42,855 bases of DNA, taken from NCBI GenBank assembly GCA_015066205.1, contig SVOV01000020.1, positions 1 through 42,855 on the forward strand. Reading direction: 5' to 3'. The notes under the pieces are model-generated. The model did no database searches and was not told the DNA's origin. It saw nothing but the letters and a program-made list of their open reading frames with translations. Shown one piece after another: positions 14,633 through 22,513 of this stretch (positions within the stretch are counted from its first letter, which is position 1; each line of letters starts with the position of its first letter). The position numbers and the translations under genes were made by a program. The stretch comes from Oscillospiraceae bacterium. Its GTDB lineage: Bacteria > Bacillota > Clostridia > Oscillospirales > Acutalibacteraceae.

Positions 14633-15611
14633 ATGAAAACGATAAAACTTCATTTTACAGGTTTCTGGAAGTCTTTTGATCCTTCAAATAATATGTTTAT
14701 GTACATATTAAGGAAACGATATAATGTTGTGCTTGATTCAGCTTTCTCCTGACTTTGTTATTTGTTCTCCTTTGGGTGAGCCTTATGAGTATATAAAGTA
14801 TGACTGTCCCAGGATAATGTATACCGGAGAATTTTTAAGTGCAGATTTTAATGCAATCGATTATTTTATCGGTTATGATAATATTGAATTTGGCGACAGA
14901 AGCTTCAGGTTTCCATTGTTCCTTTGGTCAGATAACGGACAGTTTGCGCCTTCCGAACCACTTTCTGAGGATGAGGCAAGAAAAGAATTACAACGCAAGG
15001 AATATTTCTGTAACTATATATTTGGTCACGATACAGCTATTGGAAAACGCGAAGAAATACTTAAGAAACTGTCAGCTTATAAAAGAGTGGAATGTGCCGG
15101 AAAGCAGTTTAATAATATGCCAAACGGAGAAAGATATACCATCAGAACTAAATTTGAATTAATGAAGAAATGTAAGTTTTCTATAACGGCTGAAAGTGTT
15201 TGTTATCCCGGTTTTACTTCGGAAAAATTGGTTGATGGATTCAGGTCGAAAACTATTCCTATTTATTACGGAGATCCTACTGTGAATAAAGATTTTAACC
15301 TGAATGCATTTGTTGACTGTTATCAGTATCCGACAATAGATGATGCTGTTGAGAGAATAATTGAAATAGATAAAAATGATGAGCTGTATATTCATATGTT
15401 ATGTGAATACAGATATAAGGTTGCAGATTATGAAAATATAATGTTCAAAAAGCTTGAAGATTATCTTTATCACATTTTTGATCAGGATGTTGAAGAAGCA
15501 TACCGCAGACCTCGTTTTTATAGATCCGGATGGCACGAAACATATCTCAAAGAGTATAACAAGTATATGTTATCTGTTCCCCACCGTATATTAAAAAAGT
15601 TTGGTATATAA
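14633..15611 (+). CDS. GT10 alpha-1,3/4-fucosyltransferase family, frameshifted near the N-terminus
   Basis: The gene begins at ATG 14633 with AAAGGTG upstream and encodes 'MKTIKLHFTGFWKSFDPSNN', typical of bacterial GT10 enzymes. A TTT run at 14743-14745 has one T too many. The first frame stops at 14750, and the remaining ~290 residues continue in the next frame. The main part has the GT10 core: 'YDCPRIMYTGE', 'FCNYIFGH', a basic K-R-V-E-C block, and 'GFTSEKLVDGF' with 'IPIYYGDP' for GDP-fucose binding. Removing one T restores a normal ~325-residue enzyme. It would fucosylate a surface glycan. An internal start at 14724 would lack the N-terminal fold. The shift may be real inactivation, phase variation or a sequencing error. 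Confidence 0.85.
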
Positions 15612-15625
15612 ATTTTAGATCAAAA

Positions 15626-15670
15626 AAACACAGCTGAAAAAACGGTTAGTTTTAACAGTTGTGTTTTTTT
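15626..15670 (+). terminator. Fucosyltransferase terminator
   Basis: AAACACAGCTG pairs with CAGTTGTGTTT (15626-15636 with 15656-15666) and a T-run follows, 15 bp after the stop codon. Confidence 0.75.
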
Positions 15671-15735
15671 AATTGTTGTTTTTTGAGGGAAGGTTTTATT
15701 TTATTCATATGTTTATTTTTTAGCTTTTTTGTTTG

Positions 15736-15764
15736 TTGACATTGAATTAATATAGTGTTAAAGT
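15736..15764 (+). promoter_or_regulatory. Probable promoter of the Dlt-like operon
   Basis: A perfect TTGACA (15736-15741), a 17-bp spacer and TAAAGT (15759-15764). The AT-rich leader of about 60 bp shows no obvious riboswitch. Confidence 0.5.
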
Positions 15765-15833
15765 ATATTTTGAAATATTATGTTGTAATTAATATATATT
15801 TATATATTTCTGTAGTGTAATATGAGGTGTCTG

Positions 15834-17339
15834 ATGAAGAGTGTTATAGAATATCTTGAGTTGTCAGAAAAGAGTTTCCCCGATAAAACAGCGGTTGTTG
15901 ATGAGCATAAGAAGCTTACATATTCTGAACTGGCGGATTATAGCAGACGCGTAGGCGGAAGACTTGTAGGTCATATAAAAAAATCTGAGCCGGTTGCAGT
16001 TTATATGGAAAAATCTGCTGAAACGCTTTGTGCTTTCTTCGGTATAGTTTATGCCGGAGGTTGTTATTCACTATTGAATACAGAGCTGCCCGAAGGAAGA
16101 ATAAGAAGCATAATTGAGGTTCTGTCACCCAATGTTATTATAACGAGTGAAGAGTTGTATCCCCGGGCTTTATGTTTGTTTAAGGGGAAAGTAATCTTAA
16201 GGATTGACGAATTGATGACGGCACCGTTGCCTGACAGCCTTTACTGCAGAAGATTTGATGTTGATCCGTTATATATTAATTTTACTTCCGGCTCGACCGG
16301 TGTGCCTAAAGGAATCGTTGTAGGCAACCGAAGTGTGTTGGATTTTATTGATTGTTTTACAGATACATTTTCAATTTGTTCTGATGATATTATTGCAAAT
16401 CAGGCACCTTTTGATTTTGATGTTTCAGTTAAAGATATATATTCTGCATTAAAGGTCGGGGCAACACTTGTTATAGTTCCCCGACGGATGTTTACTGCTC
16501 CCGTTGAGCTTGTTGAGTTTTTGGTTGAACATAATGTTACAACTATGATATGGGCAGTTTCTGCTCTTTGTCTTCTCAGCACTTTTCACGCGTTTGATTA
16601 TAAAACTCCTTCCACAATTAACAAGATACTTTTCAGCGGTGAGGTTATGCCTTTAAAACATCTGAATACTTTCAGAAAGCATTTACCTGAAGCAATGTTT
16701 GTAAATCTGTATGGACCGACGGAAATAACCTGTAATTGTACATATCATATTCTTGATAAAAATGTCGATTATGCGGACGGAATACCTATTGGAATTCCTT
16801 TTGAAAATGAGGATGTTTTTTTGTTGGATGAAAGTGATAAAAGAATAGAAGCTGTTGATTGTACCGGAGAAATCTGTGTGCGCGGAACAGCTCTTGCATT
16901 GGGCTATTATTCCGCACCCGAGCAGAATAAGAAGAGCTTTGTGCAGAATCCTCTCAATCCCCGATATCCGGAAATTATTTATCGTACAGGTGATCTCGGC
17001 AAATTTAACAAAGACGGAGAATTAGTATTCTGCGGCAGAAAGGATTTCCAGATAAAATATCTCGGACATCGAATTGAGCTTGAGGAAATAGAACGCGCAA
17101 TTGCTGCTATTGACGGTGTTGAGCGTTGCTGTTGTATTTTTGATGAAAAACGGTCAAGACTTAAGGGATTTTATATGGGTGAAATTGACAAAGAAGAGCT
17201 TAATTCTGTTATGAAAAAAACATTTCCTTCATTTATGATCCCCGGAGTTATAAAAAAGGTTGATAATATGCCGTTAACCAAAAACGGAAAAATCGACAGA
17301 AAGGCATTGGCCGAAATATCCGGAGGAAGCAAAGCATGA
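15834..17339 (+). CDS. DltA-like AMP-forming amino-acid:carrier-protein ligase, 501 aa
   Basis: This is an ANL-superfamily adenylating enzyme with all core motifs: P-loop 'FTSGSTGVPKG' (near 155), 'NQAPFDFDVSVKDIY' (the Asp that holds the substrate amino group in DltA and NRPS A-domains), 'NLYGPTEITC', 'YRTGDLG' and C-terminal 'KNGKIDRKAL' with the catalytic Lys. Closest in layout to DltA, which charges D-alanine onto DltC. At residue 268 it has Ser (ILFSGEV) where Bacillus DltA has Cys (FLFCGEV), a residue that contacts the D-Ala side chain, so the substrate may differ. ATG 15834 has GAGGTGTCTG before it. It is the first gene of a tight operon and overlaps the decarboxylase by 4 bp (ATGA). 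Confidence 0.9.
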   Translation: MKSVIEYLELSEKSFPDKTAVVDEHKKLTYSELADYSRRVGGRLVGHIKKSEPVAVYMEKSAETLCAFFGIVYAGGCYSLLNTELPEGRIRSIIEVLSPNVIITSEELYPRALCLFKGKVILRIDELMTAPLPDSLYCRRFDVDPLYINFTSGSTGVPKGIVVGNRSVLDFIDCFTDTFSICSDDIIANQAPFDFDVSVKDIYSALKVGATLVIVPRRMFTAPVELVEFLVEHNVTTMIWAVSALCLLSTFHAFDYKTPSTINKILFSGEVMPLKHLNTFRKHLPEAMFVNLYGPTEITCNCTYHILDKNVDYADGIPIGIPFENEDVFLLDESDKRIEAVDCTGEICVRGTALALGYYSAPEQNKKSFVQNPLNPRYPEIIYRTGDLGKFNKDGELVFCGRKDFQIKYLGHRIELEEIERAIAAIDGVERCCCIFDEKRSRLKGFYMGEIDKEELNSVMKKTFPSFMIPGVIKKVDNMPLTKNGKIDRKALAEISGGSKA

Positions 17340-18505
17340 ACAATAAAGAAAAACTGCCGATAGGAAATAAGGCTTTTTATGTTTTTGATATACCTGAGTT
17401 AAAGAATCGCATAACTTATATCAGAAGCTTTTTTCCTGATTTTGTTGATCTTTGCTATGCTGTTAAGGCAAACACCTTTATTGTTAAGGAAATGATAGAC
17501 AGTATTGGAAAGTTTGAGATTTGTTCACCCGGGGAATACTATATTTGCGAAAAACTGAATGTTCCGTTGTCCCGAATGGTTATTTCAGGGGTATACAAAA
17601 CTCCCTCTTTTCTGGAATATTTATTTTTCCAGACCGAAACATCCTGTGTTTTGACAGTTGAATCAATGCTCCAGCTTTCGTTGATCAAAGAATTATCCGA
17701 AAAGACAGAAAAACAGGTTCGGATTTTATTGAGGCTGACAAACGGAAGTCAGTTCGGAATAAATGCAGCCGAAATAAAAAGTATTATATCAGAAAAAGAA
17801 AAGCTTCCTTTACTTGATATTATCGGAATTCAGTTTTTTTCCGGCACACAGAAGACATCGGTTAAAAAGATTAAGAGGGAACTTGAGAAGATTGATAATC
17901 TTATTAGTGAACTCAAAGAGGAATACGGTTTTTCTGTACAGGAGCTGGAATACGGAACGGGCTTTCCTGTTACATATTTTGACTGCGAGGATTTTGATGA
18001 AGAAGCTTTGTTCCGTGATGTTGCTGAAATGTTCTGCGGAATGCAGAATAAGACAAGAATTGTAATTGAGCTTGGGCGAAGCATTGCGGCTTCCTGCGGA
18101 AAATACTATACTCCGGTTGTTGATATGAAAACCAATAAAGATATGAACTATCTGCTTGTTGATGGCGGAATGCATCATATTTCTTATTTCGGACAATATA
18201 TGGCAATGAAGCAACCGTTTGTTTCAGTTGTCGGAAAAGAAAATGAAGAAGCGGTCAAATCATGGAATATCTGTGGTTCACTATGCTCTATGAATGACAT
18301 TCTTGTAAAAAATGCCGCTCTTCCTGAAATCGGACTGCTTGATTATCTTTGTTTTGAAAGAACAGGTGCATATTGTGCAACAGAAGGAATATCACTGTTT
18401 TTATCAAGAGATCTGCCCTTGATTTATGTCCTTGATGAAAACGGAAACTATATTTGCTTAAGAGAATCTTACGAAACAATGGCATTGAATATGCCAGAAT
18501 ATTGA
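17336..18505 (+). CDS. PLP-dependent fold-III decarboxylase (DAP/ornithine decarboxylase-like), 389 aa
   Basis: The N-terminal TIM barrel has the PLP-lysine motif 'YAVKAN' (K44). Further barrel motifs are 'YGTGFPV' (phosphate-binding Gly stretch) and 'IELGRSIAA' (normally EPGR). The C-terminal beta domain has 'C313-GSLCSMND' with C317 at the place of the active-site Cys of the G-P-x-C-x-S-x-D motif, and 'RTGAYCATEG' at the usual GAY position. It is therefore a decarboxylase-type enzyme and not an alanine racemase. Known relatives make lysine, putrescine or carboxynorspermidine; BtrK acts on a carrier-bound glutamyl group. Placement between ligase and carrier protein, with ATGA overlap, suggests it prepares or modifies the group to be transferred. 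Substrate unknown. Confidence 0.88.
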   Translation: MNNKEKLPIGNKAFYVFDIPELKNRITYIRSFFPDFVDLCYAVKANTFIVKEMIDSIGKFEICSPGEYYICEKLNVPLSRMVISGVYKTPSFLEYLFFQTETSCVLTVESMLQLSLIKELSEKTEKQVRILLRLTNGSQFGINAAEIKSIISEKEKLPLLDIIGIQFFSGTQKTSVKKIKRELEKIDNLISELKEEYGFSVQELEYGTGFPVTYFDCEDFDEEALFRDVAEMFCGMQNKTRIVIELGRSIAASCGKYYTPVVDMKTNKDMNYLLVDGGMHHISYFGQYMAMKQPFVSVVGKENEEAVKSWNICGSLCSMNDILVKNAALPEIGLLDYLCFERTGAYCATEGISLFLSRDLPLIYVLDENGNYICLRESYETMALNMPEY

Positions 18506-18518
18506 TAGGAGAATTATT

Positions 18519-18749
18519 ATGGAAAAATTATACGAAATTTTAAGAGAAATCAATGATGAAATTGATTATGAAACCTGCACTGATCTTATTGACGGACATC
18601 AGCTGGAATCTCTGGCTATTCTTGCTCTTATTGCAGATCTTGAGGATGAATTTGATATAACGATTCCTGCCACTGAGATTATTCCCGAAAACTTTAATTC
18701 TGCTTCTGCAATGTATTCGATGATTACCCGTTTGCAGGAGGATGAATGA
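18519..18749 (+). CDS. DltC-like acyl carrier protein, 76 aa
   Basis: This is a small acidic four-helix protein. The phosphopantetheine attachment Ser is S31 in 'GHQLESLAIL', at the start of helix 2 as in DltC/ACP, with Glu instead of the commoner Asp before it. 'LEDEFDITIPATEI' is the usual helix 2-loop stretch. It should carry the acyl group loaded by the ligase at 15834 and present it to the MBOAT protein. It follows the decarboxylase by 13 bp (AGGAGAATTATT ribosome site) and overlaps the MBOAT gene by 4 bp. Confidence 0.9.
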   Translation: MEKLYEILREINDEIDYETCTDLIDGHQLESLAILALIADLEDEFDITIPATEIIPENFNSASAMYSMITRLQEDE

Positions 18750-20386
18750 TCTTGGAGCTTTTTGCTGAAATTATTCAGGACAGTGCAGTGAAGCTGACTT
18801 CGTTTTTTTCTTTTGAATATCTTGTCATTTTCCTGCCTGTTGTAATTATTTTATATGCATTATCACCGGGAAAGGCAAAGAAATATATTCTGCTTCTGTT
18901 CAGTTATGTTTTTTATGTGATTGTTAATGGAGGCTTGACTCTGTTTTTATTGTTTTCTACGGTTTGTGTTTTTGCTTTTTCAAAATTGCTTGAATCAATT
19001 AAGAGCAAAAGGGCAGAAGCTTTGAAATCCTGTGAGAAGGATAAGAAAAAAGAGATTAAAGCAGAATATCAGAAAAGAATGCGAAGTGTTTTGGTATTTG
19101 CCATAATTATTCATATAGGCATTCTGGTTGTTCTTAAGTATTCGGGTTTTTTTGCATATAATATCAATTCGATATTGAGTTTATGTAAGATTGAATTCAG
19201 TTTTATTATACCTGATTTTGCTTTACCGCTCGGTATATCATTTTTTTCATTACAGGCGGTTTCTTATCTTACAGATGTATACAGAGGAACAGAGAAGGCT
19301 GATAGCAACTTTTTCAGAGTTGCTTTGTTTCTCGGCTTTTTTCCTCAGATTATTGAAGGGCCGATATGCAGATATTCACAGACTGCACAGCAGCTCTGGG
19401 ATGTAAAGCAGATTGAATTTGAGAATTTGACAAAAGGTCTTCAGCGTGTGCTTTACGGCATGATGAAGAAAGTGGTTATTGCAGACAGACTCAATCCCTT
19501 TATTCAGTCTGTTTTCAGTGATCATAAGGAATACGGCGGAATTATGGTTATTGCTGCCGCAGTATTTTATTCCGTTCAGTTATATATGGATTTTTCCGGT
19601 GCTATGGATGCAGTTTGCGGTATCGGTCAGATATTCGGTGTTGTTATGCCGGAGAACTTCAAAAGACCGTTTTTCTCAAAGAGTATTTCGGAATTCTGGA
19701 CAAGATGGCATATTTCTCTCGGTACATGGTTCAAGGATTATATATTCTATCCTGTTTCAATGTCAAAAAGAATGAAAACTGTTACTTCTGCAGCCCGCAA
19801 AAAAATAGGCAGTTACTACGGTCCTTTGGTTGCCGGAAGCATAGCATTGTTTTGTGTTTGGCTTAACAACGGTTTGTGGCACGGTTCAGCATGGAGCTAT
19901 ATATTCTTCGGAATGTATCATTTTGCGTTAATTCTTTTAGGCAATATCACAGCTCCCTTATCAAAAAAAGTATTACATAAATTAAGGATTTCTTCTGAAA
20001 ACAAAGTCTATCTGTTATTCAGAATTGCCCGAACATGTGGTTTGGTTGTTATCGGTGAATTATTTTTCAGGGCGGACGGACTGAAAAAGGGTCTTTCGAT
20101 GTTTTTCAGTATATTCACAGATTTCAGATTGCCGGAAATGACAGATGGTTTTTTAGGTGATTTCAGATTAAGCTTTTTTGACCTGGGTATAGTTTTTGTT
20201 GTACTTGCTGTTATTCTGGTGATAAGTATTCTTAATGAAAAGGGATATATTATCAGAGATCTTTTGCAAGAAAAGAATGTTGTTGTAAGATGGACTGCAA
20301 TTATTGCTATGATCGTTGTAATTATAGTCTTTGGTGCATATGGTGACGGATATGTACCGGTCGATCCTATATACGCAAATTTTTAG
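18746..20386 (+). CDS. DltB/AlgI-like MBOAT O-acyltransferase, 546 aa
   Basis: This is a multi-pass membrane protein of the MBOAT family, with the AlgI/DltB motifs 'FFPQIIEGPICRY', 'FWTRWHISLGTWFKDYIFYP', and the catalytic His H379 in 'LWHGSAW' with a second His H392 in 'GMYHF'. These enzymes move an acyl group across the membrane and onto an extracytoplasmic polymer. An insertion near residues 75-110 is highly charged (KSKRAEALKSCEKDKKKEIK) and lies between helices, probably cytoplasmic. At 546 residues it is longer than DltB (about 400) and nearer to AlgI (about 520). The start overlaps the carrier-protein stop, so its expression is coupled. Confidence 0.92.
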   Translation: MILELFAEIIQDSAVKLTSFFSFEYLVIFLPVVIILYALSPGKAKKYILLLFSYVFYVIVNGGLTLFLLFSTVCVFAFSKLLESIKSKRAEALKSCEKDKKKEIKAEYQKRMRSVLVFAIIIHIGILVVLKYSGFFAYNINSILSLCKIEFSFIIPDFALPLGISFFSLQAVSYLTDVYRGTEKADSNFFRVALFLGFFPQIIEGPICRYSQTAQQLWDVKQIEFENLTKGLQRVLYGMMKKVVIADRLNPFIQSVFSDHKEYGGIMVIAAAVFYSVQLYMDFSGAMDAVCGIGQIFGVVMPENFKRPFFSKSISEFWTRWHISLGTWFKDYIFYPVSMSKRMKTVTSAARKKIGSYYGPLVAGSIALFCVWLNNGLWHGSAWSYIFFGMYHFALILLGNITAPLSKKVLHKLRISSENKVYLLFRIARTCGLVVIGELFFRADGLKKGLSMFFSIFTDFRLPEMTDGFLGDFRLSFFDLGIVFVVLAVILVISILNEKGYIIRDLLQEKNVVVRWTAIIAMIVVIIVFGAYGDGYVPVDPIYANF

Positions 20387-20398
20387 GAGACAGAATAA

Positions 20399-21367
20399 AT
20401 GAAAATAAGATTAAAATACCTTTTTTCATCGTTGTTTTTTATAACAATAACTTTTGTTATTTTGGGATTTCTTACGGCAATAGTTGTTCCGAAAACAAAC
20501 AAAAAGGAATCCGGGTTTTATCATGCATCAGCGTATGCGATCTGTAATGAGCCTGAAAACTCGATTGATATGCTTTTCCTCGGCACAAGTCAGGTGTACA
20601 GCACCTTTATACCGTTGCAGATCTGGAATCAGATAGGTATAACATCGTATGCCTGTTCAACTCCGAGTCAGGGCTTGTATTATACAGAGGAGCTTTTAAT
20701 CAAAGCATTAAAAACTCAGTCTCCTGAATTGGTTGTTCTGGAAACGGACGCAGTTTTTGAGAATTTTTCTATGAATTCTGTTTTAGAGCATAAACTGTTT
20801 AATGCTGTTCCGTTGTTGAGATATCACAGCAGATGGAAATCTCTTACAGCTGATGATTTTTCGTTTAATTATGATTTTTCGTTTTCACATGAAGGAAAAG
20901 GCTTTGTGTGTGATTTCAGGTGTGAGCCGGTCAGAAATGAGAATTATATGATAAAGACTGATGATGTGAAAGCCATTTCTGAAAAATCAATAGAGTATCT
21001 GGAACGCATAATTAAGATTTGTAATGACAGGGATATTGATATTCTTTTCATCAGCGCACCGTCTGCATTGAACTGGGACTATACCCATTATAACGCAATA
21101 TGCGAATTATCTGAAAAATACAATATTGAATATGTTGATATGAATATGTATATTGATGAAATCGGCATTGATTGGCAGAAGGACTCTATTGATGCGGGAA
21201 AGCATCTTAATTTTTTCGGTGCATATAAAGCAACCGGTTGGTTTGCAGACTATATAAGTAAATCAGGTTATGTATTTGAAGTAAAGGACGATGAAACTGT
21301 CAGCAACTGGGATTCTGCCGTGGTTGATTATAATAAAACACTTACAGAGCATAATGCAGAGATTTGA
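20399..21367 (+). CDS. DltD-like SGNH-fold membrane-anchored protein, 322 aa
   Basis: An N-terminal signal anchor (about residues 9-28) leads to an extracytoplasmic domain. It has an SGNH-type nucleophile block 'MLFLGTSQVYS' (S64) and a late 'D265-AGKH269-LN' that could supply the Asp/His pair. DltD and AlgX/AlgJ proteins with this fold complete or hydrolyse the acyl transfer begun by the MBOAT protein. It is the last gene of the operon, 12 bp after the MBOAT gene, and is followed by a terminator. At 322 residues it is shorter than DltD (about 400). Assignment rests on fold motifs and position. Confidence 0.82.
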   Translation: MKIRLKYLFSSLFFITITFVILGFLTAIVVPKTNKKESGFYHASAYAICNEPENSIDMLFLGTSQVYSTFIPLQIWNQIGITSYACSTPSQGLYYTEELLIKALKTQSPELVVLETDAVFENFSMNSVLEHKLFNAVPLLRYHSRWKSLTADDFSFNYDFSFSHEGKGFVCDFRCEPVRNENYMIKTDDVKAISEKSIEYLERIIKICNDRDIDILFISAPSALNWDYTHYNAICELSEKYNIEYVDMNMYIDEIGIDWQKDSIDAGKHLNFFGAYKATGWFADYISKSGYVFEVKDDETVSNWDSAVVDYNKTLTEHNAEI

Positions 21368-21457
21368 GAATAACAATTATGGACTTGTCCGGATAGCTGC
21401 TTTGTAAAAAGTTCTCCCTTTTGCTCCTTTGTAGTATTTGCTTAATTCTTGTTGAAA

Positions 21458-21494
21458 AACACCCTTCCGTAACTGAGGAAGGGTGTTTTTTTGG
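21458..21494 (+). terminator. Terminator of the Dlt-like operon
   Basis: AACACCCTTCC pairs with GGAAGGGTGTT (21458-21468 with 21477-21487), followed by TTTTTG. Confidence 0.85.
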
Positions 21495-21502
21495 GTGGGG
21501 GG

Positions 21503-22390
21503 TTATTTATAGAATTTATTGATATAGTCTTCTATATCTGTTCGGGTGGCTTTCAGGGCGCCGGGGGTTTCCATTTTCAGGGAAACTGTTGCGGTGGCGG
21601 TGAGCAGGGCCTCGGGGATGGGGGAAGACAGTCTTTCGGTTATGTAGGCGGCGAAGGTGGTGTCGCCTCTTCCTGTTCTGCCGCTGAGATTTCTTGCCTT
21701 TATGGGGCAGGTGTAGATTTCTTTGCCGTCAAAGACCAGTACCTCGGTGTTGTGGGTTATGAGTATTTCTTTTGCTCCCATTGAATGAAGTATTCTTGCG
21801 GCTTCGGCACGGTCAGAGGTTCCCGTGAGTATTTCAGCCTCTGCGGCGTCGGTCTTAAGATAGGTGATAAAGGGAAGCATTTCCTTTTTGTTCTCCCAAT
21901 CGAGGAAGAACATTTTTCCCGTTTCTCTGTCTACATGGCGAAGACAAGCCTGAACATCCACGGCGACCTTACCCCTTTTTGCGCACTCCTTTATCATTTC
22001 GTCGGGGAAATCCCCGTAGACGAGGCCTGCAAAGTGGTAGATGTCGCTTTCGATATCAGAGGGGATGTCATCCGCCGAAAAGGGAGTGCCCACTGAAAGG
22101 CAGGTGCTGTCCCTTTTTTCCTTATCGGGGGTGAAATACTTATTTCTCATGGTAGAGGAGCTGTCACAGGGGACGCAGTATATGTCCTCCTCGGGGAGAG
22201 TAAACTGTGAGAGCCTGTCCGAGTCCTTTTCGTTGAGCTTTGTTACAGCCAGAACCTTGTGTCCCAGAGAAAAAGCGGAGGCACTTGAAAAAAGCACCGC
22301 GCCGCCGCAAAGCTCCGTCTGTTTTCCCTCGTGGTCAATATTAAAGTCCTTTGTTATATGTCCGATTATAACCGATTCGTAATGCTTCAT
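21503..22390 (-). CDS. PfkB-family carbohydrate kinase, 295 aa
   Basis: The ribokinase-like fold is shown by an early 'GGAVLFSSASAFSLGH' and the C-terminal signature 'RTGRGDTTFAAY', which contains the catalytic Asp and anion hole. The second Gly-Ala of the usual GAGD is Gly-Arg here, so the sugar may be unusual. A block 'LKTDAAEAEILTG' matches the strand before the ATP site. It probably phosphorylates a small sugar, sugar acid or inositol-like substrate in the cytoplasm. It stands alone and converges with the Dlt-like operon. Exact substrate unknown. Confidence 0.85.
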   Translation of the reverse strand: MKHYESVIIGHITKDFNIDHEGKQTELCGGAVLFSSASAFSLGHKVLAVTKLNEKDSDRLSQFTLPEEDIYCVPCDSSSTMRNKYFTPDKEKRDSTCLSVGTPFSADDIPSDIESDIYHFAGLVYGDFPDEMIKECAKRGKVAVDVQACLRHVDRETGKMFFLDWENKKEMLPFITYLKTDAAEAEILTGTSDRAEAARILHSMGAKEILITHNTEVLVFDGKEIYTCPIKARNLSGRTGRGDTTFAAYITERLSSPIPEALLTATATVSLKMETPGALKATRTDIEDYINKFYK

Positions 22391-22459
22391 TTTCTTGTTC
22401 CTTAACTTATGTACTTTAAGGCTAATATATCACAGAAGCAGAAAAAACACAATGAAAAA

Positions 22460-22495
22460 AACGGCTGCCGTGAGCTAACGGCGGCCGTTTTTTGT
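22460..22495 (-). terminator. Terminator after the GT-C-like gene
   Basis: AACGGCTGCCG pairs with CGGCGGCCGTT (22460-22470 with 22479-22489, one mismatch). It has T-runs on both sides, so it can work in both directions. Confidence 0.75.
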
Positions 22496-22513
22496 ATGAT
22501 AGTTTATACTTTA

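Noticed and set aside
14724-15611. Fucosyltransferase starting at 14724 as a normal gene
   Set aside because: The start has no ribosome site and the N-terminal strand lies upstream in another frame behind a good promoter and ATG 14633.
17336-18505. Alanine racemase explaining D-alanine supply for the Dlt-like operon
   Set aside because: Motifs (YAVKAN, active-site Cys in CGSLCSMND, RTGAY) and length are those of DAP/ornithine decarboxylases, not alanine racemase.
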